Shown here: positions 31,510 through 40,717 of the stretch, piece after piece
Position numbering within the stretch: position 1 is the stretch's first letter
Layout: each line of letters starts with the position of its first letter
Assembly: GCA_019635955.1 (NCBI GenBank)
Contig: JAHBYL010000009.1
Span: forward strand, 1-64,000
Source: Parvibaculum sp.
GTDB lineage: Bacteria; Pseudomonadota; Alphaproteobacteria; Parvibaculales; Parvibaculaceae
DNA length: 64,000 nt
Reading direction: 5' to 3'
The notes under the pieces: generated by a model
Told to the model about the DNA's origin: nothing
The model's input: only the letters and a program-made list of their open reading frames with translations
Databases searched by the model: none
Made by a program: the position numbers and the translations under genes

Positions 31510-32457
31510 ATGACGACGACAGGAGGCAAGGTTCGCGTCGCGATCATCGGTTCCGGCCATATCGGAACCGATCTGATGATCAAGATCATGCGGCTTTCGA
31601 AGCATCTCGAAATGGCGGCAATGGTCGGCATCGATCCGGCTTCGGATGGCATAGCGCGCGCTGCGCGGCTCGGCGTGGCGACGACGGCCGATGGTGTCGA
31701 CGGGCTCGTGGCTCTGCCCGGGTTCAGGGACATTGACATTGTCTTCGATGCAACCTCGGCCGGCGCCCATGCCCGCCACAACGAAGTGCTGCAGGCCCAT
31801 GGCAAGCAGGTGATCGACCTCACTCCCGCCGCCATCGGCCCTTACGTCGTACCGAGCGTCAATCTCGACAGACTGTCGACGGAACGCAATCTCAACATGG
31901 TGACATGCGGCGGCCAGGCCACGATCCCGATCGTCGCCGCCGTGAATGCGGTCGCGCCTGTACTCTATGGCGAGATCGTCGCTTCCATCGCCTCGAAATC
32001 CGCCGGCCCCGGCACACGTGCAAATATCGACGAGTTCACGCAGACCACCGCCCGTGCCATTGAAAGCGTTGGCGGCGCGGCGCGGGGCAAGGCCATCATC
32101 ATCCTAAACCCGGCCGAACCGCCGCTCATCATGCGCGACACGGTGCATTGTCTCTGCGAGGAGGCGAACCCGGCTGCAATCTCCGCGGCGATCGAGCGCA
32201 AGGTCGCCGAGGTGCAGACCTATGTGCCCGGCTATCGCCTCAAACAGGCGGTCCAGATCGAGAAGATCGGCAACAACGCGCCGCTCTATCTGCCGGAGAT
32301 GGATCGCTCCTTCGCCGGCCTCAAGGTCAGCACCTTTCTGGAGGTTGAGGGAGCGGGTCACTACCTGCCTCCCTACGCCGGCAATCTCGACATCATGACC
32401 TCGGCGGCGCTTCGCACGGCAGAGGCCCTGGCGCTGAAATGGCAGGTGGCGGCATGA
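31510..32457 (+). CDS. Acetaldehyde dehydrogenase, acylating (MhpF/BphJ-like)
   Basis: A 315-residue enzyme that oxidises acetaldehyde to acetyl-CoA. The NAD-binding motif GSGHIGTD is at 14-21 and the catalytic cysteine at 133 ([10 protein letters not shown]). The length and C-terminus ([25 protein letters not shown]) match the class that forms a channelling complex with the aldolase encoded next. The stop overlaps the aldolase start by ATGA, consistent with equimolar synthesis. Confidence 0.94.
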   Translation: MTTTGGKVRVAIIGSGHIGTDLMIKIMRLSKHLEMAAMVGIDPASDGIARAARLGVATTADGVDGLVALPGFRDIDIVFDATSAGAHARHNEVLQAHGKQVIDLTPAAIGPYVVPSVNLDRLSTERNLNMVTCGGQATIPIVAAVNAVAPVLYGEIVASIASKSAGPGTRANIDEFTQTTARAIESVGGAARGKAIIILNPAEPPLIMRDTVHCLCEEANPAAISAAIERKVAEVQTYVPGYRLKQAVQIEKIGNNAPLYLPEMDRSFAGLKVSTFLEVEGAGHYLPPYAGNLDIMTSAALRTAEALALKWQVAA

Positions 32458-33485
32458 AAGAACCCGGCCGTCTTTACATACAGGATGTGACGCTGCGCGA
32501 CGGCATGCACGCGATCCGGCACAGCTATTCGCTGGATCATGTCCGCGCCATCGCCCGCGCGCTCGAAAAAGCCGGCGTCGATGCCATCGAGATCGCCCAT
32601 GGCGACGGCCTTTCCGGTTCGAGCCTCAATTACGGCTTCGGCGCCTGCACCGACTGGGCATGGATCGAAGCCGTCTGCGAAGTCGTCGAAAAAGCCGTGG
32701 TGACGACATTGCTGCTGCCCGGTATCGGCACCATCGAGGACCTGCATCGCGCGCATGACATGGGCGTGCGTTCCGTGCGCGTCGCCACCCATTGCACGGA
32801 AGCCGACGTTGCCAGGCAGCACATCGAGTTCGCCCGGCATATCGGCATGGACGTCTCCGGTTTCCTGATGATGAGCCACATGGCGCCGCCGGAAGCGCTT
32901 GCGCAGCAGGCAAAGCTGATGGAAAGCTACGGCGCCCATTGCGTCTATGTCACCGACAGCGGCGGCGCCATGACGATGGACGACGTCGCCGCCCGCCTCC
33001 GCGCCTATGACGAGGTGCTCGATCCCGAAACGCAGCGCGGCATTCACGCCCATCACAATTTGAGTCTTGGCGTCGCGAACTCCATCGCCGCTGTACAGAA
33101 TGGCGCTGTCCGCGTCGATGCGTCCCTGACCGGCATGGGCGCCGGTGCGGGCAATGCGCCGCTCGAAGTCTTTATCGCTGCCGCCGACCGCTACGGCTGG
33201 CGCCATGGCTGCGATCTCCTCGCACTCATGGACGCAGCGGAAGACCTCGTCCGTCCCTTGCAGGACCGCCCTGTCCGCGTGGACCGCGAAACCTTGAGTC
33301 TCGGTTATGCCGGGGTCTATTCGAGCTTTCTGCGCCACGCAGAAGCGGCATCGGAACGCTATGGCGTGGACACGCGCAGAATTCTTCTAGAGGCCGGAAA
33401 ACGCGCTATGGTTGGTGGTCAGGAAGACATGATCGTGGACATAGCGCTCGATCTGTCGCGGGAGAAAGAAGCGCGATCGGGCTGA
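32454..33485 (+). CDS. 4-Hydroxy-2-oxovalerate aldolase (MhpE/BphI-like)
   Basis: A 343-residue HMG-CoA-lyase-like TIM barrel that splits 4-hydroxy-2-oxovalerate into pyruvate and acetaldehyde. Arg15 and Asp16 in TLRDGMHA are the catalytic and metal residues, His19 the likely base, and GIHAHHN gives two further metal-binding histidines near 198-200. The start at 32454 gives the usual ATGA overlap; an ATG five codons earlier is the alternative. The pair yields pyruvate plus acetyl-CoA. Confidence 0.94.
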   Translation: MKEPGRLYIQDVTLRDGMHAIRHSYSLDHVRAIARALEKAGVDAIEIAHGDGLSGSSLNYGFGACTDWAWIEAVCEVVEKAVVTTLLLPGIGTIEDLHRAHDMGVRSVRVATHCTEADVARQHIEFARHIGMDVSGFLMMSHMAPPEALAQQAKLMESYGAHCVYVTDSGGAMTMDDVAARLRAYDEVLDPETQRGIHAHHNLSLGVANSIAAVQNGAVRVDASLTGMGAGAGNAPLEVFIAAADRYGWRHGCDLLALMDAAEDLVRPLQDRPVRVDRETLSLGYAGVYSSFLRHAEAASERYGVDTRRILLEAGKRAMVGGQEDMIVDIALDLSREKEARSG

Positions 33486-33510
33486 GCTCTTGGGAGGGAG
33501 CCGAACGGCC

Positions 33511-34485
33511 ATGACGGAGCCGTCGAAATCCGGAACGCCAGGCCGCCATCCGGCCGAAATCGTCACGTCAAGCGACGTCCGCGCCGATGTGCGGATGGAC
33601 GGCGTCTATTTCTTCCGCTCCTGGGCAGACTACCCCGTCAACAGGGCTCTCGATGCCGGCGACTTCTCCTATTGTTTCATGGTTCGCCGGGGCCGGCTCC
33701 GCCTGACGATCGACTTTCCCGAGCCGCGCACGATCGATTTGAAGCCGGGTGCCATTGTCGGCGTAAGCGGCCTCGCGCCGCATCGTTTCCATTCGCTGCC
33801 GGAAGCAGACGCCCTGCCGCTCGGCTCCTTCGAACGGGTGCCGATCACCGACAAGATCGGCGCGGACAGGGATGTCGAACTCCTCCTCGGCATGGTCCCG
33901 TCCGAAAACATTGCCCTGACCAATCTGATCATCGGCCCGCTCTATCTGAGCCGGGAAACGTCGCCCGAATGCACAAGGCGGATATGGAAGGCGGCCGAGC
34001 TTCTGGACGAGGAATTCCTCGGCGCAGGACAGGAATACGGCCAGTCGATCATCGTCCGCCGCATTGCCGAAATCATCCTGATCAACATGACGCGCTCGCT
34101 TTTGATCGAACGCGTCGAGGGCGACGCACGCGAACCGGGACCGATCAAGAACAGGGGCGTGATCACCGCGATCCGCGCTTTCCTCGAAAATCCGCTCGAC
34201 GACTGGAGCATCGACCGGCTTGCGAAACATGCCGGCATGTCACGCACGAAATTCGCCGAAGACTTCCGCCGGGTGGTGGGTCGCACTCCCATGCAGACGC
34301 TCGCGCGGCTGCGCCTCACCCTCGTGACCCGGAAGATGCTCACCGACGATCTCTCGGTGGAGGAAGCGGCGGACATGGCGGGCTACAGCTCCGCCGCCGC
34401 CTTCATCCGCGCCTTCAGCCGGGAGTTCGGCACGACCCCGCTGCAATGGCGCAAAAGCCGACTGGCAAGCGCGGAAGCGGGCTGA
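33511..34485 (+). CDS. AraC-family transcriptional regulator
   Basis: A 324-residue regulator with an N-terminal ligand-sensing region (about 1-205) and a C-terminal double HTH (about 215-315: ENPLDDWSIDRLAKHAGMSRTKFAEDFRRVVGRTPMQ, then VEEAADMAGYSSAAAFIRAFSREFGTTP). The sensing part is of the cupin-like AraC_binding_2 kind seen in catabolic activators. It lies directly after the meta-pathway genes and is probably their activator. GGGAGGGAG precedes the ATG at 33511; a TTG further upstream is less likely. Confidence 0.88.
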   Translation: MTEPSKSGTPGRHPAEIVTSSDVRADVRMDGVYFFRSWADYPVNRALDAGDFSYCFMVRRGRLRLTIDFPEPRTIDLKPGAIVGVSGLAPHRFHSLPEADALPLGSFERVPITDKIGADRDVELLLGMVPSENIALTNLIIGPLYLSRETSPECTRRIWKAAELLDEEFLGAGQEYGQSIIVRRIAEIILINMTRSLLIERVEGDAREPGPIKNRGVITAIRAFLENPLDDWSIDRLAKHAGMSRTKFAEDFRRVVGRTPMQTLARLRLTLVTRKMLTDDLSVEEAADMAGYSSAAAFIRAFSREFGTTPLQWRKSRLASAEAG

Positions 34486-34566
34486 ACCTCCGATTGCAAA
34501 GAACTGGCCGGAGTGCATCCGGCAGCTGGTGCCCGAGTGCCCCGACACTTTGCTTCTTGCTCCTCT

Positions 34567-34594
34567 GTATTGTATACAATATTACATACAATAC
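34567..34594 (+). promoter_or_regulatory. GntR-type operator, site A (beta-propeller gene promoter)
   Basis: A perfect palindrome ATTGTATACAAT (34569-34580) is followed by a second half, so the pair reads GTATAC-AATATT-ACATAC. The outer arms GTATTGTAT (34567-34575) and ATACAATAC (34586-34594) also match. The site lies about 40-68 bp before the ATG at 34635. TTGTATACAA fits the GT-AC pattern bound by GntR/FadR-type proteins. Confidence 0.72.
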
Positions 34595-34634
34595 GTCGGC
34601 GAAACGCCGCTCCAGATATGGCTCGGGAAGCAAA

Positions 34635-36539
34635 ATGAAACGCAAATGGATCGCCGCCACGGCGATTGCCCTCGGTTGCGCTGCAGGCGGCGCATTCTAC
34701 CTCCTTCAACACACGCATATGGGCCCGATCGTCGTCGCCAATATGCTGATGGGCGACATCGGGGAACCGCGTATCCTGCCCCTGCCGGCCGTCGGCGATT
34801 GGCGTCCCGCGGGAAACCGTCACCCCGCCCCGGCCGGCATGGAGGGCGCTCCTGCGGGCGGCTGGCGAGAGCGCCATGGCGACGGGCGGAACTCCGACGA
34901 AATCCTGATCGCCGGCGCGCCCACCTTCAATGCGGCCCGCATCATCGCCCCGCACGATCTCTATTTCTCGGCGGTGAGTTTCGACAAGGCGAGCAATATC
35001 TATGCGGCTCCGAGCCTCTCGGCCGACGGCACCTTGCTCCAGTCCTACGACATCGAAACGGGCACCCTTCGTTGGCGTATCGCGACGGAAGGCAGCGTGC
35101 CGGCAGGCGGCGTGCCGATCGTGCTCGAATTCGACGGTGTCGAAACCGTCTACCAGATGAGCCATGACGAGGTGATCGCTCTCACCATCGACGGGGAAAT
35201 CCTGTGGCGGAAGCCCACCGGCCTCCCGCAGGGCGAAAGCGATATCCGGCTCATGTGGGGCCCGAGCTACAATCCGAAGCTCGATATCGTCACCGGCATC
35301 AGCGGCCATGGCGACTTCGTCGCTTTCGACCGCAGCACCGGCACCCTTCTCACCCCGAACACCCAGCGCCTGCCCGGCGCGGCCTCGGCAACGCGCGAGG
35401 CGGGCCTGCCGCCCGTCCTGCTGGAGCAGATGGCCGGCAAACTTTCCGCCATCCTCAATCGCACGATCACCGCGACGCAGATCGAACAGGTCTTCCGCGT
35501 CGTCCAGGGCGACGGCATCAACATCGCCAATTATCACTCGATCGATCCGGCGACGGGCCGCATGTGGATCAGCGCCACGGCGCCCGACGAGGCCGATGGG
35601 AGCGCAGATGGCGTTTCCGAATTCGGCGCACTTTACGGCGTCGATGTCGAAAGGCTCCCGTCCGGCCAGATCGGCATCTCGGTCGGCTGCGCGGCCTATT
35701 TCGACGGCGGAAGCGCGTCGACGCCCGGCGTCAGTGCCGATGGCGAAAGGATCTATGTGGCAGATGGCCTTCGCCATCTCCTCGCTTATGACAGGGATTG
35801 CCGCAAGCTCTGGTCCATCGACACCGATGCCCAGATCGTCGCCTCGCCGAGCGTCGCGGCGGATAATGGCGAAATCTATGTGATCACCGCCACCTCGCTT
35901 CTCAAGATCGTCGATGAGGGCGCCAGTGCCGCCGTCAGGTGGTCGGCGAAGTTCGACATGTATGAGGCCGGTTTCCCCCTCGCGCAGAAGAACCTGCTCA
36001 CCGCCGCCATTGCCGCGAACGGCATCTATGCCCAGGCGGGCGTCGGCGTGATGACCATGCCGGGGAGCGAGCGCCCGGGCTTCCTGCCCTTGCGGCGCGG
36101 CGGCGCGCGGATCGACCGCGAAACGGGTGACCTCCTCTGGTACGCCGAGAGCACGGGGGATTCCGTCGCGGTCACGGAGATCGCGCCGAACGGCGCTCTC
36201 GTCATCCCGCAATCGCCTCTGCGCTCCGTTCTTGCCGCCCTCGCCTTCCCGGCGCAGGCGGGCGAACTGACGGGCGGCATCGCCGTCTTCGACGTCGCCG
36301 ATCACATGCTTCTCGCTCGTGACGCCGCCTGTGCCGCCGCCTCATATGGCGAACGGGCGCGGGCGGAGAAGGACGCACTCTCCGAAAGCTACCTGGAACA
36401 CATGGACCTGCTCGTCGCTCAGGCGCGGCAAGCGGCATCGCGCGCCGGCGGAGAGGCAGAGCGGATTGCAGGCGGCCTGCGCGCCGGCGGCGTGGCGGAA
36501 GCCTGCGCCGCACTCAGCAGGAAGACCGCCTCACGATGA
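34635..36539 (+). CDS. Exported PQQ-like beta-propeller protein, function unknown
   Basis: A 634-residue protein with a positively charged start and one N-terminal hydrophobic segment (IAATAIALGCAAGGAFYLL), so it is exported or inner-membrane anchored facing the periplasm. Repeats of the PQQ/propeller type follow (LLQSYDIETGTLRWRIAT, VIALTIDGEILWRKPTG, LLAYDRDCRKLWSIDTD, GARIDRETGDLLWYAES). No catalytic signature of alcohol dehydrogenases (vicinal Cys pair, haem CXXCH) was seen, so PQQ use is uncertain. The C-terminal 80 residues are helical and charged. A GntR-type operator precedes it, and its end overlaps the convergent gntR gene by nine bases. It could be a binding or scaffolding protein. 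Confidence 0.75.
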   Translation: MKRKWIAATAIALGCAAGGAFYLLQHTHMGPIVVANMLMGDIGEPRILPLPAVGDWRPAGNRHPAPAGMEGAPAGGWRERHGDGRNSDEILIAGAPTFNAARIIAPHDLYFSAVSFDKASNIYAAPSLSADGTLLQSYDIETGTLRWRIATEGSVPAGGVPIVLEFDGVETVYQMSHDEVIALTIDGEILWRKPTGLPQGESDIRLMWGPSYNPKLDIVTGISGHGDFVAFDRSTGTLLTPNTQRLPGAASATREAGLPPVLLEQMAGKLSAILNRTITATQIEQVFRVVQGDGINIANYHSIDPATGRMWISATAPDEADGSADGVSEFGALYGVDVERLPSGQIGISVGCAAYFDGGSASTPGVSADGERIYVADGLRHLLAYDRDCRKLWSIDTDAQIVASPSVAADNGEIYVITATSLLKIVDEGASAAVRWSAKFDMYEAGFPLAQKNLLTAAIAANGIYAQAGVGVMTMPGSERPGFLPLRRGGARIDRETGDLLWYAESTGDSVAVTEIAPNGALVIPQSPLRSVLAALAFPAQAGELTGGIAVFDVADHMLLARDAACAAASYGERARAEKDALSESYLEHMDLLVAQARQAASRAGGEAERIAGGLRAGGVAEACAALSRKTASR

Positions 36540-37262
36540 AGGACCGGAAGCCGCGATAAGCTCTTCCATCGCGTTGAGGCCGCGCTGATAGATCGCTTCG
36601 ATCAGCTTCGCGGCCTCATCGCCCTTCCCTGCCTTGATCGCTTCGGCGACCGTCTTCCAGGTCTTCGCCGATTGCACGCGCCTCTCTTGCCCGGCAACGA
36701 TGAGGTTCCGGTAGAGCCGCCAGCTCGAGGGAACCCTGTGCGCATCGTCGATCAGGCGGCGCAGGAAGCGGCTATGCGCTCCATCGCAGATGAGCTGGCC
36801 GAGTTCGATGGTCGCGTCGCGATAGTCCTGGGCCTGCATCTCCGGCGCCTTCGCGGCAAGCTCCCTGGCCGCATTGAGAATCGCCTGGCGTTCGGCCGGT
36901 GTTGCCTCTTCCGCAGCACGCCTTGCGGCCAGCGCAAGCAGCGCCGCGCGCACCTGCGCGATGGCCCTGAATTCCTGCCTGTCGTGGCGGACGATCGTCG
37001 CGCCCTTCATCCGCTCGATGATCACGAAGCCGCGCGCCTCGAGATTGTGCAGCACCTCGCGGATGCGGCCCCGCGTCACGCCGAACCTGTCCGCAAGATC
37101 CTGCTCGCGCAGTCGCTCTCCCGGCGAGAATACATCGCGCTCGATCAGCTCGATGATCTGGTCGCTGATTTCCTGGGCAGGCGGGCGATGCGCGCTTTCC
37201 TTGACGGCTGTCTTGGCCGTGCCGGCCTTGCCCCCTTTTGTGTGCTTCGGCTTCTCGCTCAC
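36531..37262 (-). CDS. GntR-family regulator, FCD type
   Basis: A 243-residue protein: a lysine-rich N-terminus, a GntR winged helix (about 30-95: SDQIIELIERDVFSPGERLREQDLADRFGVTRGRIREVLHNLEARG) and an FCD all-helical ligand domain (about 105-235). FCD members often sense carboxylic acids or acyl-CoA-like ligands. The GTG at 37262 is chosen because GGGGGAG lies just upstream; the frame is open nine codons further to a TTG. A TATAAT box and a half-operator lie ahead of it, and related operators stand before three neighbouring transcription units. Confidence 0.88.
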   Translation of the reverse strand: MSEKPKHTKGGKAGTAKTAVKESAHRPPAQEISDQIIELIERDVFSPGERLREQDLADRFGVTRGRIREVLHNLEARGFVIIERMKGATIVRHDRQEFRAIAQVRAALLALAARRAAEEATPAERQAILNAARELAAKAPEMQAQDYRDATIELGQLICDGAHSRFLRRLIDDAHRVPSSWRLYRNLIVAGQERRVQSAKTWKTVAEAIKAGKGDEAAKLIEAIYQRGLNAMEELIAASGPSS

Positions 37263-37292
37263 GTTCGCTCTCCCCCTTGATCCGTCCAACCG

Positions 37293-37315
37293 ATTATACC
37301 CAATTTTGTAGACAG
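37293..37315 (-). promoter_or_regulatory. gntR promoter with operator half-site (site B)
   Basis: On the minus strand a TATAAT -10 box occupies 37298-37293. TTGTAGACAG (plus strand, 37306-37315) differs from the TTGTATACAA operator at two positions and lies in the -10/-35 spacer. No good -35 is visible. Autoregulation is likely but the site is weaker than A, C and D. Confidence 0.5.
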
Positions 37316-37334
37316 CACAGGGCGAAACCGGATG

Positions 37335-37368
37335 AAAAAAGGCCGGTCCGCGGGGAGGCGGACCGGCC
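37335..37368 (-). terminator. Intrinsic terminator of the DUF1302-DUF1329 operon
   Basis: An 11-bp perfect stem, GGCCGGTCCGC (37341-37351) with GCGGACCGGCC (37358-37368), is followed on the minus strand by six Ts (37340-37335). It lies about 57 bp after the DUF1329 stop. Confidence 0.85.
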
Positions 37369-37424
37369 AGTATCCGTGCAGACGGGCAAGCAGTCTGCGC
37401 CGGGAGGGACGTGGCGCCGGCGCC

Positions 37425-38759
37425 TCAGCGGCGGCCGGCAATTCTCAGATAGTCGGGCGTGAAGATCGACCGGTCGATGCGGCCTTCCTGTCCTGCGAGA
37501 TAGTCGAGCGGCGCTTCCTCGTTGCGAAGCTGCGAAGCGACATAGCGGCCCGCATTGATGTCGAAGTGGAACTGCACCTGGTTGACGCAGGCCGGAAGCT
37601 CCCAGATCACGCCGATCGGCCCTTCCTGCACGCGCCACAGCTCGCCGCGTCCGTCGTAGAGTTCCGTCGCGGCAATGATCCAGCTGTCCTCGTCGCTGTA
37701 GAAGACTCGCCGGTTGTATAGATGGCGCAGGCCCGCCTTCACCGTCGCTTCGACATTCCATACGCGGTGCAGCTCGTAGCGCATCACGTCGCGTGCGGGA
37801 AAGCGCGGCTCCAGAATCTTGCGATAGGAATGCGCCTTGCTGTTCAGGTTCCAGTCGTTATAGGCGATGTAGAGTTCCTGCTTGCCGTTCAGCTTCCAGT
37901 CGTAGCGGTCGAGGCGGCCGTTATACATGTTGGCCTGGTCCGCCACGATCAGGCCGTCGAGCTCCGCAATCGGATTGTCGTACTGGAAATCCGGCAGGCG
38001 CCGCACGCGGCGCTGGCCCGGCAGGTAGCGCCAGGTCTCGCGGTCGGCATTCACAGGCTCGCGGATAAGCGTCATCGATCCTGCGATCGGCGCCGGGCTG
38101 ACGATCTTCGTGACCTGCTCGCCGCCAATGCCTTCCATGGCCTCGAAGGTCTTGAGCGCCGGATCGTGAAAACGCGAAAAGCTCGTCCGCTCGAGAATGC
38201 CGACCGAGAACCGCCCGCTGTCTTTCAGAGGCGTCGCAGTGGCGACCCGGCCTTGCGAACCGACGCCCTGGTAACGGATCAGGTGGTTCCAGACGACTTC
38301 GGCGGCAGATTGCGGCATCGGGAAAAGAAAGCCGCCCTTGCCCGCAAGAAGCTGTCCTTTGTCGTCGAGCGCGGCCTTGCCGATATTCGCCTTCGTCGCA
38401 TCGTAAACCGACTGCGGATAGCCGCACGTCCGGTGCGTCTTGTAGACGGGCATGGTGTAGCCCTCGACGCGTTCGATCAGGGCGCGCTGCCCCGCCGTCA
38501 GCTTCGCCGCGTGCTCGGCCACATTGCTCTTGTCGATCGTGAAGAGCGGCGCTTCGTTGCCGAATGGATCGGCGCGTTCGTCGCCGGGTTTCCAGCCGGC
38601 AGGCGGCGCGGTGATGCCGCCCTCCCATGCCGGGATCGTGCCGTCCGCATTGCCCGCACGCTCGGCGCCGACAGGCGTGAGCGCTGCGGGAGTTTCGCCG
38701 GCCGAGACGGGTGCCGCCTGAAGACCGACCAGAAGTGCAGCCAGAGTGATGTATTTCAT
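37425..38759 (-). CDS. DUF1329-family periplasmic protein
   Basis: A 444-residue exported protein with a signal peptide (MKYITLAALLVGLQAAPVSA) and the DUF1329 start GNADGTIPAWEGGITAPPAGWKPGD. The C-terminal part (PGQRRVRRLPDFQYDNP, YDGRGELWRVQEG) resembles LolA/LolB-like lipid-binding folds. DUF1329 genes are commonly paired with DUF1302 and found near catabolism of hydrophobic compounds in Proteobacteria; the molecular role is not established. It follows the DUF1302 gene by 30 bp. Confidence 0.88.
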   Translation of the reverse strand: MKYITLAALLVGLQAAPVSAGETPAALTPVGAERAGNADGTIPAWEGGITAPPAGWKPGDERADPFGNEAPLFTIDKSNVAEHAAKLTAGQRALIERVEGYTMPVYKTHRTCGYPQSVYDATKANIGKAALDDKGQLLAGKGGFLFPMPQSAAEVVWNHLIRYQGVGSQGRVATATPLKDSGRFSVGILERTSFSRFHDPALKTFEAMEGIGGEQVTKIVSPAPIAGSMTLIREPVNADRETWRYLPGQRRVRRLPDFQYDNPIAELDGLIVADQANMYNGRLDRYDWKLNGKQELYIAYNDWNLNSKAHSYRKILEPRFPARDVMRYELHRVWNVEATVKAGLRHLYNRRVFYSDEDSWIIAATELYDGRGELWRVQEGPIGVIWELPACVNQVQFHFDINAGRYVASQLRNEEAPLDYLAGQEGRIDRSIFTPDYLRIAGRR

Positions 38760-38789
38760 GATTTTCCTCCCTGAACGCGCGTCCAGGCT

Positions 38790-40460
38790 CTAGAACGAAT
38801 AGGAAAGGCTGACTTCGACGAAGTCCCGGTCGGTCAACAGATCGTTGATGCCGGCGCCGAAATGGTTGGTGTAGGAAATGCCTGCGCGCCACGATGCCAG
38901 GTAGGTTCCTGTGAGGCCGATGGTGACGAGCTGCCTGTCCTCGATGATCGTTGCGCCATTGGGATTGTTCGGCTGCGTCCCGTTCACGTCGTGACGGTAG
39001 GCAATGCTCGGAACGAGCGTGATGCCCGTGCCGAATGCGGCGGGATAACTAACGCTCGCCGAAAGCCGGTAGCCCCAGGCCGTACTTGTCGGATCGGTCT
39101 GGCCATCCGGCACGGCGTAGCGGATGGTCGGATCGAGATCGGGATAATGCGTCGCCACGACTTCCGTCGCGAGCGAGCCGGTGGTGGCGCCGAGCGCGGT
39201 GATCCCGCGGCCGACAATCCCGTCGCTCGGCCCGAAGGACGACATGCTGACAAGCGCCGCCTGCAGCTTCTCGACGCGGACGACGCCCGAGCTTGAATAA
39301 AACCCGCCCATCGGCCCGGTCGCGGCACCTGCCCGCGCATTGGCGATCGTCGTTGCGAACTCGAGCGGCGCCGGGTGGTCCGGCTGGTAGGAAATCTCGC
39401 CGCCGATCGAGGAGCCGAAGAGCTGGGTGTTGAAGCTCGCACCATAAAGCTCGATGTCGGAGGTATATTCCTCGTAATAGGCGACGGGCCGCGTGAAGGG
39501 CGCCACGGGAATGCGCTGTGCCCTCACACCGAGAATGGGCGTCTTCGCGTGATAGCGGAGATAGTAGAGGCCGAACTCGGCATTGATGTCTTCGGCGAAG
39601 TAACGCAGCGCCGTTCCCCACTGGCCGGAATCGGACGGGGTGATGCCCGCGATCTTCGGCATGTAGTTGGCGAAGGCGGCATTGCCGATGGCGCCGGGGT
39701 CCGAACCGAAGAAGAAGCCCTGCGAGCCCGCACCTGTCAGGTCGCCCTGCGAGAAATAGGTGCCGACGGGATCGAGTTCCGTCTTCTTCCAGTCGAACTG
39801 GTAATAGGCCTCCACGCTGAACCCGTAAGGAAGCATCGCGGCGACGCGCGCAGTCGGCGTCGGCAGCGTGGCAAGTTTCAGCTCCGAACCCGCTTGATGG
39901 ACCTTTGATACGTCCACCGGGTTGGAAGCATTGATGCCGCCGGGCGTGAACAGGGATTCGCCCCAGTTGATGGCCTGGTTGCCGAACCGCAGATCCGTCA
40001 GAACGCCGCCAATGTCGAACGTGCCGTATACATAGGCATCCAGAAGCTCGATGCCGCGCCCCGCCTGCTCGCGCGCCTCGTTCGAAAGATCGGTGCGGCG
40101 CGTCGATTCCGCATCGTTGTTGATCGCGTCGTAGAAATAGGTGGCCCGCGCAAAGGCGCCGAAGTTCCGCCATTCGAGCGAGAGTTCGTGGCTCGCGGTG
40201 GCGGCGGCAGATGTCAGGTCCCATTTGTCGAAGTTCAGGTTCCCGTCATCCTTGTTGGTGCCTGTCGGGTTGCAGCCGCCATTCGTCGTGCCGATCAGGC
40301 GGCAATCGCGGCTTTCGACGCGCATCTGAACGCCCGTCGAGATGGTCGTGTCGAAACTGCCCTTGAGTTCGCCGAACACGAAATCCGCCGCGAAGGCTTC
40401 CGCGCCGCAGCTCATTGCCGCGGCAACAGCCGCAGCGACCAATCCAGTTCTTCCTTTCAC
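38790..40460 (-). CDS. DUF1302-family outer-membrane protein
   Basis: A 556-residue protein with a signal peptide (cleavage near AEAFA-AD). Repeated amphipathic strands and a final aromatic residue (FVEVSLSYSF) point to an outer-membrane beta barrel. Family blocks GELKGSFDTTISTGVQMRV, RFGNQAINWGESLF and NASNPVDVSKVHQAGSELK are present. The start is GTG at 40460 with GGGGGAT upstream. It heads a two-gene operon with DUF1329, under a GntR-type operator about 190 bp upstream. A pore or lipid-transfer role is inferred. Confidence 0.88.
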   Translation of the reverse strand: MKGRTGLVAAAVAAAMSCGAEAFAADFVFGELKGSFDTTISTGVQMRVESRDCRLIGTTNGGCNPTGTNKDDGNLNFDKWDLTSAAATASHELSLEWRNFGAFARATYFYDAINNDAESTRRTDLSNEAREQAGRGIELLDAYVYGTFDIGGVLTDLRFGNQAINWGESLFTPGGINASNPVDVSKVHQAGSELKLATLPTPTARVAAMLPYGFSVEAYYQFDWKKTELDPVGTYFSQGDLTGAGSQGFFFGSDPGAIGNAAFANYMPKIAGITPSDSGQWGTALRYFAEDINAEFGLYYLRYHAKTPILGVRAQRIPVAPFTRPVAYYEEYTSDIELYGASFNTQLFGSSIGGEISYQPDHPAPLEFATTIANARAGAATGPMGGFYSSSGVVRVEKLQAALVSMSSFGPSDGIVGRGITALGATTGSLATEVVATHYPDLDPTIRYAVPDGQTDPTSTAWGYRLSASVSYPAAFGTGITLVPSIAYRHDVNGTQPNNPNGATIIEDRQLVTIGLTGTYLASWRAGISYTNHFGAGINDLLTDRDFVEVSLSYSF

Positions 40461-40648
40461 TCTATCCCCCCTGCAAAGCCGGCCCGGCCTTTGCCGTCAG
40501 CCCGGCGTGTCGGCCGGTGCCTGCGTTCGCGGCCCGCGCCTCCCGAATGTGTCGATTGCGGCGCCTGCGCTCCTGGAGCGATGGCTTGCCGGACGCCTCC
40601 CATAGGCCCGCGGGATTTCACCCGCTTTCGCTGCGTAAGGCAGCATAT

Positions 40649-40668
40649 GTTTACAATATTGTCTACAA
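40649..40668 (-). promoter_or_regulatory. GntR-type operator, site C (DUF1302-DUF1329 operon)
   Basis: Plus-strand reading GTTTAC-AATATT-GTCTAC at 40649-40666 has the same 12-bp periodicity as site A and shares TACAATATT...TACAA with it. The inner ATTGTCTACAAT is palindromic in its five outer pairs. It lies about 190 bp ahead of the GTG at 40460, so the promoter must have a long leader. Confidence 0.68.
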
Positions 40669-40683
40669 TTTGTTGCAGGTCAA

Positions 40684-40710
40684 GCCCCGCGATCCCTGCG
40701 ACCGCGGGGC
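40684..40710 (-). terminator. Possible weak terminator after the GDSL autotransporter gene
   Basis: GCCCCGCG (40684-40691) pairs with CGCGGGGC (40703-40710), eight bases beyond the stop at 40718. There is no T-run on the minus strand, so it may depend on Rho or merely protect the 3' end. Confidence 0.4.
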
Positions 40711-40717
40711 CTCGCTG

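Noticed and set aside
33672-34634. An open extension of 321 codons ahead of the propeller gene, opposite frame to AraC
   Set aside because: It overlaps the AraC gene in another frame with arginine-rich nonsense; the real start at 34635 has a signal-anchor and follows a promoter region.
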